A stretch of 64,000 nucleotides of DNA. It comes from Pseudomaricurvus sp965656525 (lineage in GTDB: Bacteria; Pseudomonadota; Gammaproteobacteria; Pseudomonadales; Cellvibrionaceae). Below the pieces are notes generated by a model. It had not been told where the DNA came from and searched no databases. It saw only the letters and a program-made list of their open reading frames with translations. The position numbers were made by a program, and so were the translations under genes. Shown here one piece after another: positions 9,321 through 16,993 of the stretch. Within the stretch, counting starts at the first letter, position 1. The number at the start of each line of letters is the position of its first letter. The DNA lies in NCBI GenBank assembly GCA_965656525.1, contig CBFHKY010000015.1, positions 1 through 64,000 of the forward strand. Direction: 5' to 3'.

Positions 9321-9405
9321 GAGACCGCATTTCTATAAAAAGCGGAATTATACTGACCTCAAGCGGCGGTGACGACCACTTTAGGTCAGTATGTGTATAT
9401 CCGAT

Positions 9406-9729
9406 CTAACCACCGGACATCCGTTTTTTATATTTACGGACAATGGAATTGAATCCGTCGGCTGCCGACTGCATTGCATCAACCATGTCGTTGTATTTGC
9501 CGGTATTGTCTTCAACGCACTTCAGGTAGATTTCAGCCGCATCGATATAGGCTTTCATATCGTTTTTGGCCTTGATCATCTGTGGCGTAATGGCGGTATC
9601 TGGGTCAGGTAGAGCAGGAGGTGTCGGCTTTTCACAGCCCCAAGCCGTAACGCTAATGCCAGCCGTTGCGATAAGCGTTATGGTGGCTAAGCGTAGATTT
9701 TGAGAGATACCAGTGAGCATTGCTTTCAC
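9406..9729 (-). CDS. Small exported Cys-containing protein, paralogue of the gene at 3700-3990
   Basis: 107 residues with an N-terminal hydrophobic export signal (ATITLIATAGISVTAWG) followed by CEKPTPPALPDPDTAITP. The mature region matches the 3700-3990 protein over almost its full length, including TPQMIKAKND, DAAE.YLKC, YNDMVD.M and the C-terminal RMSG. The two conserved cysteines again frame the helical part. The family is not recognised. It lies between trmA and the divergent flavin reductase. A duplicated gene kept 5.4 kb away suggests a useful envelope role. Confidence 0.72.
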   Translation of the reverse strand: MKAMLTGISQNLRLATITLIATAGISVTAWGCEKPTPPALPDPDTAITPQMIKAKNDMKAYIDAAEIYLKCVEDNTGKYNDMVDAMQSAADGFNSIVRKYKKRMSGG

Positions 9730-9870
9730 ATTATTATCCTTATTGAATACTGTGATTGTTGGTTAGGCCATCATACAAAGGTAGTCGCTTTTGCTATGAT
9801 TACCATTAATCTCGATCGATTAAGGTTCATTAATTTGACCCAGCAACGGCCTCAGATACAATAAGAGGTC

Positions 9871-10389
9871 ATGTCCCAGCCGTATGAAAGGTGTGAAAGT
9901 ATGAAAGCCGTTGAACAATCCCGTGCGATGCAAGAAGGTATGCGCCGTTTAGCTTCTGGTGTAACGGTCGTGACCGCTAGCGATATGGCAGGGCAGCCTT
10001 TTGCAATGACGGCAACTTCCGTTACCTCGTTATCAGACAGTCCCGCTTCGCTATTGGTTTGTATAAATAAAGAAGCCAGAATGTTTGAGGCCATTTCTCA
10101 AGGCGGCGGTTTCTGTGTCAATTTATTGAGCGCGAATGATCAAGACGTCTCCAATCGTTGCAGTAGCGGTGATCAAGGTCTCGGTCGATTTGATGTGGGT
10201 GATTGGGATCTATCAGGTTCGCTGCCCCGTTTAAATACCGCATTGGCTCAGTTTTTGTGTACGCAAGACAAAATACTCGATTATGGTACACACCGTATCG
10301 TGATTGGTGTCATCGATGAAGTGTATGTAGAAAATGACATTATTGATCCACTGGTGTATTTGAATGGTCGTTACCATCAAGTTCGGTAA
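9871..10389 (+). CDS. Flavin reductase family protein (HpaC/DIM6-type FMN-binding domain)
   Basis: 172 residues with the flavin-reductase-like split-barrel signature: RRLASGVTVVTA near the N-terminus, FAMTATSVTSLSDSPASLLVCINK in the middle and a C-terminal YLNGRYHQV. Such enzymes reduce FMN/FAD with NAD(P)H, often for a two-component monooxygenase, but no oxygenase is adjacent, so the partner is unknown. The ATG at 9871 follows AAGAGG with very short spacing; an in-frame ATG at 9901 after AAAGGTG is also possible. A strong terminator follows. Confidence 0.85.
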   Translation: MSQPYERCESMKAVEQSRAMQEGMRRLASGVTVVTASDMAGQPFAMTATSVTSLSDSPASLLVCINKEARMFEAISQGGGFCVNLLSANDQDVSNRCSSGDQGLGRFDVGDWDLSGSLPRLNTALAQFLCTQDKILDYGTHRIVIGVIDEVYVENDIIDPLVYLNGRYHQVR

Positions 10390-10420
10390 ATACCTAATCA
10401 GCTATATCAAGCCACAATAA

Positions 10421-10453
10421 AAAACCTTGGGCGCTAACCCAAGGTTTTTTTAT
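10421..10453. terminator. Bidirectional intrinsic terminator
   Basis: An 11-bp stem (10421-10431 with 10438-10448), CGCTAA loop, then a T run on the plus strand and an A run in front of the stem, so it can stop the flavin reductase transcript and the opposing lipoprotein gene. Confidence 0.9.
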
Positions 10454-10477
10454 AAGTTCTGTATAAAAATTGTGCAA

Positions 10478-11329
10478 CTAAAGACTCTTTACGGCCAGGC
10501 AGTTACCCCACGTGCAAGACATGACCTCACCAGTCATATCGCAGAAAGCGGCATACAGTTCTTTTGGCCACTCGTTTTTCAAAGTAAGAATACGCGTGTT
10601 CGAGCAGCCTTGACTTATGAGCTGTTGTTCTAACTTGTAAAAAGATCGGCCAATAGTGTTCTCTAGTCGCATATCACCGGCGAGTGTTGGGATGCGATCA
10701 GAAGGTGTAGGAGGGTGTTGATGCTGTAAACCGTATTCAGCCAAGCGCTGATAAGTGTCTTCTGATAGCGTTAATGACTGTATTGAAAAGTCCATTTTCC
10801 CGGCGCAGAGCTCGCCCCGATCGCCTCTCGAAAACTGTAAGTATTTATGTCGTGATTGAGCTTTCTCATGTGAGCTTGAAAAATAATTTAACGCTTCTAG
10901 CGAGATGGTGCGTTCTTGAAATTCGAAAGACGATGCGGAAAGTAGATCATAATAGGCGCGATCTGCTCCAACCACTACCGGCCAAAATTGTTGTTGCCAA
11001 GCGTTGTAAGCCTGCGATGCACTATCGCCAGCATCAGGACCTATTTGACGGCAGGTTTCCAACAGAGTTTGTATGTCAATTACATGAGCAATAACTTTAA
11101 GGCTTTCTTGTTTTAAATCTGCAGCGGAAACGCTTTTTTGCTCTTGCTGTGCACAGGCGCTGACCAACAATACACTGGTGGTGCAAAAAAGTTTTGTGAT
11201 ACGTGCATTTTTTGTCGCAGCAAAAAAACAGCGAGCTATTTTGTTGGTAGCAGTAGAAAGGTAGCTAGGGTGTTTCATGGTGGGCGAGTCATCCTTGTTT
11301 CTCGTAACTTTATCTTCTGAGTATACCAT
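10478..11329 (-). CDS. Putative lipoprotein of unknown function
   Basis: 283 residues. A hydrophobic stretch ending LLVSACAQQ is a good lipobox with the cysteine near residue 59, so the protein is probably lipid-anchored. The first ~40 residues upstream are unusually long for a signal peptide; the Met at residue 18 (11278) would give a more normal length. The mature part is helical with several cysteines and ends with CDMTGEVMSCTWGNC, which could form disulfides. I do not recognise the family. It is monocistronic between a terminator and the sensor kinase. Confidence 0.65.
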   Translation of the reverse strand: MVYSEDKVTRNKDDSPTMKHPSYLSTATNKIARCFFAATKNARITKLFCTTSVLLVSACAQQEQKSVSAADLKQESLKVIAHVIDIQTLLETCRQIGPDAGDSASQAYNAWQQQFWPVVVGADRAYYDLLSASSFEFQERTISLEALNYFSSSHEKAQSRHKYLQFSRGDRGELCAGKMDFSIQSLTLSEDTYQRLAEYGLQHQHPPTPSDRIPTLAGDMRLENTIGRSFYKLEQQLISQGCSNTRILTLKNEWPKELYAAFCDMTGEVMSCTWGNCLAVKSL

Positions 11330-11369
11330 GAGTTTAACGCTATGAGAGTTTCTTATGGCCTCACAATGT

Positions 11370-12896
11370 TTATGCTTTGTGTTCGTGCTGCGGCTCAGCG
11401 ATTGGTAGGGTTATAATAAATTGCGTTCCCTGCCCAGGTTCGGATTTCACCTCAATGGTTCCGTCGTGGTGTTCGGTGATAATAAAGTAGGTGACGGAAA
11501 GCCCAAGGCCTGTTCCTTTTCCAACTTCTTTGGTGGTGAAAAAAGGTTCAAAAATATGGCGGCGGATATGTTCTGGCATGCCTGGGCCATTATCACTGAC
11601 CACTAGACGAACATGATGTTGGTCAACAAAAATACGCAGTGAAATTGTAGGGTTTAGAGGGGGGCCATACTCTTCGTTGTTGAATGCTTGGCAGGCATTG
11701 CGCAGTAGATTGAGTATGACTTGTTGGATTTCTGCGGCAGAGCAACGAATGTTAGGTAATGATTGATCAAACTCTTTTATGATATGTAAGAGTTCTGATC
11801 CATCGGGTGTTTTGAGTTCAAAAGAATTGTGTGCCAGTTCTAATGAGTGATTCACTAAGTCGGCCAAATTCGTCAGTGTATGAGTGCGACTGTTGCTGCG
11901 TGAAAACTCCAGCATGTTGGTAACTATCCGAGCGGAGCGTTCGCCAGCCTCTCTAATATGATCGATAAACTTGTAGATATCGCGCTCAGATAAGTATTTT
12001 TGAATGTCCTCCAGATTTAAGTCTAAGGCTTCGGCTACTTTTTGATTTTGTGGCAGCTCGGAGGATGTGCGGCGGTATATGTTCTGCACACCATATAAAA
12101 TGGCACTGAGAGGATTGTTGATTTCGTGAGCCATACCAGCGGCGAGCTCACCTAAAGACATCATTTTTTCATTTTGAATCATCATGTTCTCGATACGAAC
12201 GCGCATAGTGACGTCGTCTATTCGTATGACGGCACCGTTCAGTTCGGATGAGACGAGCGGGTAAACGGTGACGTCACTGTGGAAAGCATGACTGCCAGAT
12301 CCATGCTGAATGTTTTCTTTGGTTTGTGGAATGCCCGCGTCGATAACCTCGCGAATCATAGAGTCTGGAATAGGTATGTCGCGATAGACATCAAACAAGT
12401 GGTGATTTAGTGCATCTTCAGGGGGAGTATCCGTGATACGAGTAGCCGCGGTATTCCAATGGGTAATTGTGCCTTCGCGTGTGACGCCGATCAATACAGA
12501 AGGCATGGAGTTAATGATGCTATTTAAATAATCTTGCGTTTCTCTTAAGAGTACTTCGGTGATTTCGTGCTTAGCAATTTCTTCATAAAGTTGATTATTT
12601 ACAACACGCATCTTTTCGGTTCGCTCAGCAACGCGTTGCTCTAAGTCTTTTTGGACATGCTTGAGAGATTCTTTTTGCTTTTTTTCAACTCTTCGAGTTT
12701 TCGACTGGCGCAGCAGCAGTAACGTTTGCAATAAAATAATCACACACAGCGCCGTATTGACGATGGGGTGACGAGTGAAGTCCAGTTCTGTCGCGTAAGT
12801 GAATTTGCTTAGCGTCATTAAACAAATAGCGGTCATGATTAAGGCGCTAAGGGGTGGTCGAGGTGACGAAGCATTGAAATCGAGCATGTTATCCAA
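11370..12896 (-). CDS. Orphan PAS-containing sensor histidine kinase
   Basis: A 508-residue membrane-bound kinase: two hydrophobic segments (about 17-30 and 45-62), a coiled coil (about 66-118), a PAS domain (about 123-230, with NSMPSVLIGVTREG), a HisKA domain with the phosphorylated His257 in GMAHEINNPLSA, and an intact HATPase with N box LNLLRNACQAF, G1 DNGPGMP and G2 GKGTGLGLSV. It resembles the NtrB/DctB/ZraS class. No response regulator gene is adjacent, so its partner is elsewhere. The ligand is unknown. Confidence 0.9.
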   Translation of the reverse strand: MDNMLDFNASSPRPPLSALIMTAICLMTLSKFTYATELDFTRHPIVNTALCVIILLQTLLLLRQSKTRRVEKKQKESLKHVQKDLEQRVAERTEKMRVVNNQLYEEIAKHEITEVLLRETQDYLNSIINSMPSVLIGVTREGTITHWNTAATRITDTPPEDALNHHLFDVYRDIPIPDSMIREVIDAGIPQTKENIQHGSGSHAFHSDVTVYPLVSSELNGAVIRIDDVTMRVRIENMMIQNEKMMSLGELAAGMAHEINNPLSAILYGVQNIYRRTSSELPQNQKVAEALDLNLEDIQKYLSERDIYKFIDHIREAGERSARIVTNMLEFSRSNSRTHTLTNLADLVNHSLELAHNSFELKTPDGSELLHIIKEFDQSLPNIRCSAAEIQQVILNLLRNACQAFNNEEYGPPLNPTISLRIFVDQHHVRLVVSDNGPGMPEHIRRHIFEPFFTTKEVGKGTGLGLSVTYFIITEHHDGTIEVKSEPGQGTQFIITLPIAEPQHEHKA

Positions 12897-13071
12897 ATTG
12901 ATCTTTAGAGTGATGGTTTATCCTACACTAAGGTGCTTTTAAGAAACTAATGCCGCAAAGCGGACGCAATTAAGTATCAGTAGAGTAACTGGCCTAAATG
13001 CTTTGGCGTTGTATAAAAATCACTCACAAAATCAGTGGCTTAGAAGTTTTTCACTAATTTCTACAAAAGGT

Positions 13072-13099
13072 TTGACAGCCTCTAAGAAATCGGTAGAAT
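13072..13099 (+). promoter_or_regulatory. Near-consensus sigma-70 promoter for the tRNA operon
   Basis: TTGACA at 13072-13077 and TAGAAT at 13094-13099 with a 16-bp spacer, followed by a GC-rich discriminator (GCGCC). That combination is typical of stable-RNA promoters under stringent control. The first tRNA begins 18 bp after the -10 element. Confidence 0.9.
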
Positions 13100-13117
13100 G
13101 CGCCTCTCTTGCAAAGG

Positions 13118-13193
13118 GGGTGAATAGCTCAGCTGGGAGAGCATCGCCCTTACAAGGCGAGGGTCGGGGGTTCGATCCCCTCTTCACCCACCA
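13118..13193 (+). tRNA. tRNA-Val (anticodon TAC)
   Basis: 76 nt cloverleaf. The acceptor stem GGGTGAA pairs with TTCACCC, the anticodon loop CTTACAA gives TAC, the T arm holds GGTTCGATCC, and CCA is encoded. It is the first gene of a two-tRNA transcript. Confidence 0.97.
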
Positions 13194-13209
13194 AAGCAAG
13201 AAATAGCGC

Positions 13210-13286
13210 GGACCGGTAGTTCAGTTGGTTAGAATACCGGCCTGTCACGCCGGGGGTCGCGGGTTCGAGTCCCGTCCGGTCCGCCA
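13210..13286 (+). tRNA. tRNA-Asp (anticodon GTC)
   Basis: 77 nt cloverleaf. The acceptor GGACCGG pairs with CCGGTCC, the anticodon loop CTGTCAC gives GTC, the discriminator is G and CCA is encoded. It lies 16 nt after tRNA-Val and shares its promoter and terminator; Val-Asp pairs are common in gammaproteobacteria. Confidence 0.97.
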
Positions 13287-13293
13287 AATATTT

Positions 13294-13325
13294 AAAAAGG
13301 TCATCTAAATAGGTGACCTTTTTTT
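13294..13325 (+). terminator. Intrinsic terminator of the tRNA operon
   Basis: AAAAAGGTCA pairs with TGACCTTTTT, extended inward by three pairs (one wobble) to an AAAT loop and followed by a T run. Confidence 0.88.
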
Positions 13326-13380
13326 ATGCCTGTACGAATGTCAGCGAGATCATCCTGAGTACTAACAGGCTAAAGCCATA

Positions 13381-13417
13381 AAAAACCCCGTGTGATGTGT
13401 TTTCATACGGGGTTTTT
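13381..13417. terminator. Intrinsic terminator, works for the minus-strand SMP-30-like gene
   Basis: An 11-bp perfect stem (13381-13391 with 13407-13417) with A and T runs built into the arms, so it can act in both directions. It sits 41 bp after the stop of the minus-strand gene at 13458. Confidence 0.88.
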
Positions 13418-13457
13418 CAATGCTTCGATTCTAGAGGGCGTCTAAAGGCTGAGCTGA

Positions 13458-15056
13458 CTAAGAAGAGCGCAGTGCTAAAACGCTGCCTTCTGCGTCGCCA
13501 GAAATATAAATCGTTCCATCTGGCCCTACGGCAATACCGGTAAAATTACCCATGGGCCCACACATCAGACCAACACCCCCAAGAGGCTCTGCTTCGACAC
13601 CTTTCGGGGCACCAACGGGTAGGTTACTTGCCAGTACGCGTTGAGTACCGGACTTCAAGTGAAACTCACTGAGACTTTTTGTACCGATATCTAAAACAAA
13701 TAAACGGTCTTTAAACACCGCGATGCCTTCTGGTTGTACAAAGCCATCTACAATGGTTTCCGCTTGACCACCTTTTAATTTAACAACACGGCCAGCGGCA
13801 GATTCGGACACATAAATACTGCTGTCGTCCGCAATGGCGACGCCTTTAGGTTGTTTCAGTTCTGACCCAATAATGGAGACGCTGCCTGTATCTAGCAGAT
13901 GCACACGGCCAGTCCCGTACTCTGCAAAGACAAGTGCTCCGCCTGGTGCGGAGTCAATACCCATCAATTGGTCATAGCCGCTGGCCAATATTTCGCTGCT
14001 ATTCTCTGACGGTGTGAAACGAGCGACATCGCCATTGGCCGTTGTGACAGTCCAGTTCCCCGGGCCGGCAGCAGTGGCGCCGCGTGTGTAGCCTGGAAAA
14101 CCTGGCGAAAACAGCATACCTGCAACTTGTGGGTTGCCCTCTGCCTGTAGCGTGTAGGTAAAGCCGCCATCGGCAATGAATATTTCGCCGTCTTCACCGA
14201 CTGCAAGGTCTAGGGGCCACTGCAAACCATCCGGTACGAGAGGCTTTACTTTGCCGTCAGATAGAATTTCAGAAATTTGCCCTGTGATGCTGGAGACAAA
14301 AAGGCGGTTATCGACAAAAGTGAGGTTATCTAAGCCGGGTGCCAATTGTGCGAGAATGACTTTTTCACCAGTTTGCGGGTTGATGCGCAGCACTTGGCCG
14401 CTGGCGACTTGAGTGGATACAATAAAGCCTTCTGCATCGAATTTTACGGCATCGGGGACCCCTAGGTCTGTGGCAACTACTTCGGGTGAGCCGCCTTCTG
14501 GGTCAATTCGCCAAATTTCATTGGCACCCATCACGGGAAAGTAGAGTTTACCATCTGGTCCAATTTCAAACGCGTTAGGCAGTGGGACATCTTCCAAGAT
14601 AATACGGGCTGCGCCACCGTTGCGATCCAGTTCCATGATGCGGCCACCAGGGCGGCATTCACCAGCAAACAGTCGGTCCTGATGCACGGTGATTGGATTG
14701 GCGCAGGGCATGTCGGCATTTAATACCTGATAATCGCCATTGGCTTTTTGAACACTGACACGCCCCTTGGTGATCTCGGTAGAATATAAGTTCCCCTCAG
14801 AGTCAAAAGCCAGATCATCTGGCGCCACAATGCTCCCGCCCATGGGGCTGATGGTGTCAATTGCCCCAGTAAGGACATTAATTGCACTGACTTGGCTGCC
14901 AGCGACTTGTGCCACATAAATACGACCATCGGAACCCGTGCGCAGGCCATTTGCACCATAGAGTCGGCTGGGTTGCGTGAGCCGCTCTAACATCCAGCCT
15001 TCAGCGAGATCAGCATCAAACTCTACCCGATAATGCCCTTTGTGCGATGACATCAT
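13458..15056 (-). CDS. SMP-30/gluconolactonase/LRE-like protein, probably two beta-propellers
   Basis: 532 residues made of repeated propeller blades: GSDGRIYVAQ, DSEGNLYSTE, GPDGKLYFPV, DAEGFIVSTQ, GEDGEIFIAD, then after about residue 310 a second run (ADDSSIYVSE, FKDRLFVLDI, GPDGTIYISG). The family includes lactonases and sugar-acid hydrolases. At twice the size of SMP-30 this looks like two propellers in tandem. There is no signal peptide, so it is cytoplasmic. It has a good ribosome site (AAGGAG) before the ATG at 15056. The substrate is unknown and it stands alone, with a terminator behind it. Confidence 0.8.
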   Translation of the reverse strand: MMSSHKGHYRVEFDADLAEGWMLERLTQPSRLYGANGLRTGSDGRIYVAQVAGSQVSAINVLTGAIDTISPMGGSIVAPDDLAFDSEGNLYSTEITKGRVSVQKANGDYQVLNADMPCANPITVHQDRLFAGECRPGGRIMELDRNGGAARIILEDVPLPNAFEIGPDGKLYFPVMGANEIWRIDPEGGSPEVVATDLGVPDAVKFDAEGFIVSTQVASGQVLRINPQTGEKVILAQLAPGLDNLTFVDNRLFVSSITGQISEILSDGKVKPLVPDGLQWPLDLAVGEDGEIFIADGGFTYTLQAEGNPQVAGMLFSPGFPGYTRGATAAGPGNWTVTTANGDVARFTPSENSSEILASGYDQLMGIDSAPGGALVFAEYGTGRVHLLDTGSVSIIGSELKQPKGVAIADDSSIYVSESAAGRVVKLKGGQAETIVDGFVQPEGIAVFKDRLFVLDIGTKSLSEFHLKSGTQRVLASNLPVGAPKGVEAEPLGGVGLMCGPMGNFTGIAVGPDGTIYISGDAEGSVLALRSS

Positions 15057-15526
15057 ATTTGCTCCTTCACATTATTATTACTTTTAAACCATAACCCGTT
15101 TGAGTGTCAGCTTATTGGCGCTTTTTTTTGTTGCAGCGCGCAACCTTAAGCCTGATCCAAAATTAGCGGCTTATAGTACTCATTCCATTATGATATAGAC
15201 AGCACTGTTGCTTAAAGGTTGGGTGTATCAAATGTAGGGTTGTATATGCTGGCAAGCCTCATTTTGCGGTGTGTCGTTGAGGTTTTCGTTTTTCGAGTGT
15301 GGCCGTATAAGCTTTTGTTTTATTTTTAACAAAATTGTCACGAAAATTGCTTAGTGTGTTACTTACGTTATTGACATTCGAGAAGGGGGACAAAACCCCA
15401 AAGATAATCGTTTATATGCCGATAACGTGCGTAGAGGTGAACTCATTGTTTAAAGAATTGAACTTTAGGCGTGAGGTAAAGTCTCAGATAGTGTCCAACG
15501 TAGTGCAACTGCAAAAGGAGATAATT
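15057..15526. other. Intergenic region between divergent SMP-30-like gene and microprotein
   Basis: 470 bp, AT-rich, holding the promoters of two divergent genes. An open frame upstream of 15527 in the microprotein frame has no ribosome site and is probably untranslated leader. A small hairpin (GGGG-ACAAAA-CCCC) lies near 15387-15400. I see no confident promoter. Confidence 0.45.
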
Positions 15527-15613
15527 ATGCAGGACTATATAGAAGAGTTGCTGGACGAGTCGTTTGAAGAGTACGAAGACGATATTTGGTCAGAAGACTA
15601 TAGCGACGTGTAA
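15527..15613 (+). CDS. 28-residue, extremely acidic microprotein
   Basis: The ATG at 15527 follows a textbook ribosome site (AAAAGGAGAT, 15522 end) and opens a 28-codon frame ending TAA at 15613. 13 of the 28 residues are Asp or Glu, with Tyr at 4, 16 and 25 and Trp at 21; it begins MQDYIEELLDESFEEYEDD. A strong hairpin terminator follows within 20 bp, making a compact single-gene unit. There is no hydrophobic segment. It could be a protein-binding antagonist or DNA mimic, a precursor peptide or a leader; sequence alone does not decide. No maturation enzyme is next to it. Confidence 0.65.
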   Translation: MQDYIEELLDESFEEYEDDIWSEDYSDV

Positions 15614-15631
15614 CGTTCAGCCGATCGAATC

Positions 15632-15675
15632 GGAAGCAGACCCTCAAGCAGGTGTCCGCTTCCTATATTTCTTTT
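15632..15675 (+). terminator. Hairpin terminator after the microprotein gene
   Basis: GGAAGC (15632-15637) pairs with GCTTCC (15658-15663). Inside, GAC-CCT pairs with AGG-GTC with one mismatch and one bulge around a CAAGC loop, and a U-rich tail follows. Confidence 0.75.
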
Positions 15676-16035
15676 CATTGAACCCCCTCCATCTCTATTT
15701 TTTAACTTCCTTCCTTCACGATTTTAGTGCATTAGTTTCGCTACAGTGCATATTTTCCATAGTTTTGATTCCTTTAATCGCATTCTGCATACCTTCGGTA
15801 TCGCTTTGCCTTTAAAAAGTCATCAGCTTTTAGTGCGAGTATGAGTGACAACCGTTGCTGAGCTGTGAGAATGTTTATCACAGTGATTGATAAGGTTTAC
15901 GCCTGTTAGCAGTAAGGCATAAGTAAACTTCTTTGTAACAACCCAAAGGCAATTTACAGTGATGGTCTTGAATAGGATTTCATGCGCTGTAGGCACTGTT
16001 GTGCTAATTTTTCCTCAAAGAGAATTTTTCACGCT
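15676..16035. other. Intergenic region upstream of the ZIP transporter, with an inverted repeat
   Basis: 360 bp without a gene. It contains CTGTGA (15863-15868) and TCACAG (15878-15883) separated by 9 nt, a dyad that could be an operator for the transporter gene. The spacing does not match a CRP site (6 nt). Nothing else is recognised. Confidence 0.4.
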
Positions 16036-16758
16036 ATGTCCGAAATTTTAATCATCGTTTTGTTGGCTGGTTTGGCGGGACTCTGTATTCCGATCGGGGG
16101 GGTAATAGCCAGCTTTGAACGTATTCGACCGCATTGGCTGGAAAACGAGTTAAGGCATTTTTTGATTGCCTTTGGCGGCGGTATTTTAATCGGGGCGGTT
16201 GCATTGGTATTGGTGCCAGAAGGCATTGCCAGTATGAACCATTCTCTGTGGTCGATTGCCTGTTTATTAGCCGGAGGGGTAATGTGCTTTGGTGTAGAGC
16301 GGCGGCTTGGGGTTAAGCGGCGCGAGTCACCACAGTTAATGGGTATGGTGTTAGATTATGTGCCAGAAGCTACCGCTTTGGGAGGCATGATTGCTTTAGA
16401 CTCTCCCGTTGCGCCGCTATTGGCGCTGCTGATTGGCCTGCAAAATTTACCGGAAGGGTTCAATACCTACCGAGAAATGAACGGCAATAAAAAACACAAA
16501 GCAAAAACGTTATTGCGGATGTCGGTGTTAGTGCCGATTGGTCCATTGGCTGGTTTATTGGGTTACTTTTTTTTATCACAGTATGAAGTTTTTTTGGGGG
16601 CGATTATGTTGATGGCTTCTGGAGGAATTTTGTATCTCATATTCCAAGACATTGCACCGCAGTCGCGTTTAGACAAACACTGGGCACCTCCGTTGGGTGC
16701 TGTTTTAGGCTTTTGCTTATCGCTATTTAGTGAAATGTTGGTGACTGCTGCGCCATAA
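16036..16758 (+). CDS. ZIP-family metal transporter-like protein with altered metal-site motifs
   Basis: 240 residues with about eight membrane helices. Segments such as GGGILIGAVALVLVPEG and the paired PEATA / LPEGF motifs are those of ZIP metal permeases. In ZupT-like proteins helices 4 and 5 both carry HNxPEG. Here helix 4 reads DYVPEA (His and Asn replaced) and helix 5 QNLPEG (Gln as in some bacterial ZIPs). Metal preference may therefore differ. The Met at 16036 begins the usual ZIP N-terminus; the 18 codons before it (from 15982) are Cys/Arg-rich and unlikely to be translated. It is a single gene. Confidence 0.82.
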   Translation: MSEILIIVLLAGLAGLCIPIGGVIASFERIRPHWLENELRHFLIAFGGGILIGAVALVLVPEGIASMNHSLWSIACLLAGGVMCFGVERRLGVKRRESPQLMGMVLDYVPEATALGGMIALDSPVAPLLALLIGLQNLPEGFNTYREMNGNKKHKAKTLLRMSVLVPIGPLAGLLGYFFLSQYEVFLGAIMLMASGGILYLIFQDIAPQSRLDKHWAPPLGAVLGFCLSLFSEMLVTAAP

Positions 16759-16993
16759 CCACTACCTATTTTTATGACGAGCTATAGGGCTTGATAAGGA
16801 TTTTGCTCGCCAGAAAGTATAAGGCGCCACCGTTTAGGCAGCACAAGGACTGGTTCACCCTGCTTATGTCAACAGTATCACAGATACTATCACCGCTTCG
16901 CCTCATAATTCGCCTGCCGCTATTGGGGTTCTTTCCCTTGTGAATAGGCGGCTTTTCGTAATGGCCTAATTTTTCAGACATCGGTGATGGATC

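Noticed and set aside
15335..15526. N-terminal extension of the acidic microprotein (92-codon version)
   Set aside because: The strong ribosome site and ATG at 15527 decide the start; the upstream part has no ribosome site and very different composition.
15863..15883. CRP binding site
   Set aside because: Half-sites TGTGA and TCACA are 9 nt apart instead of the required 6.
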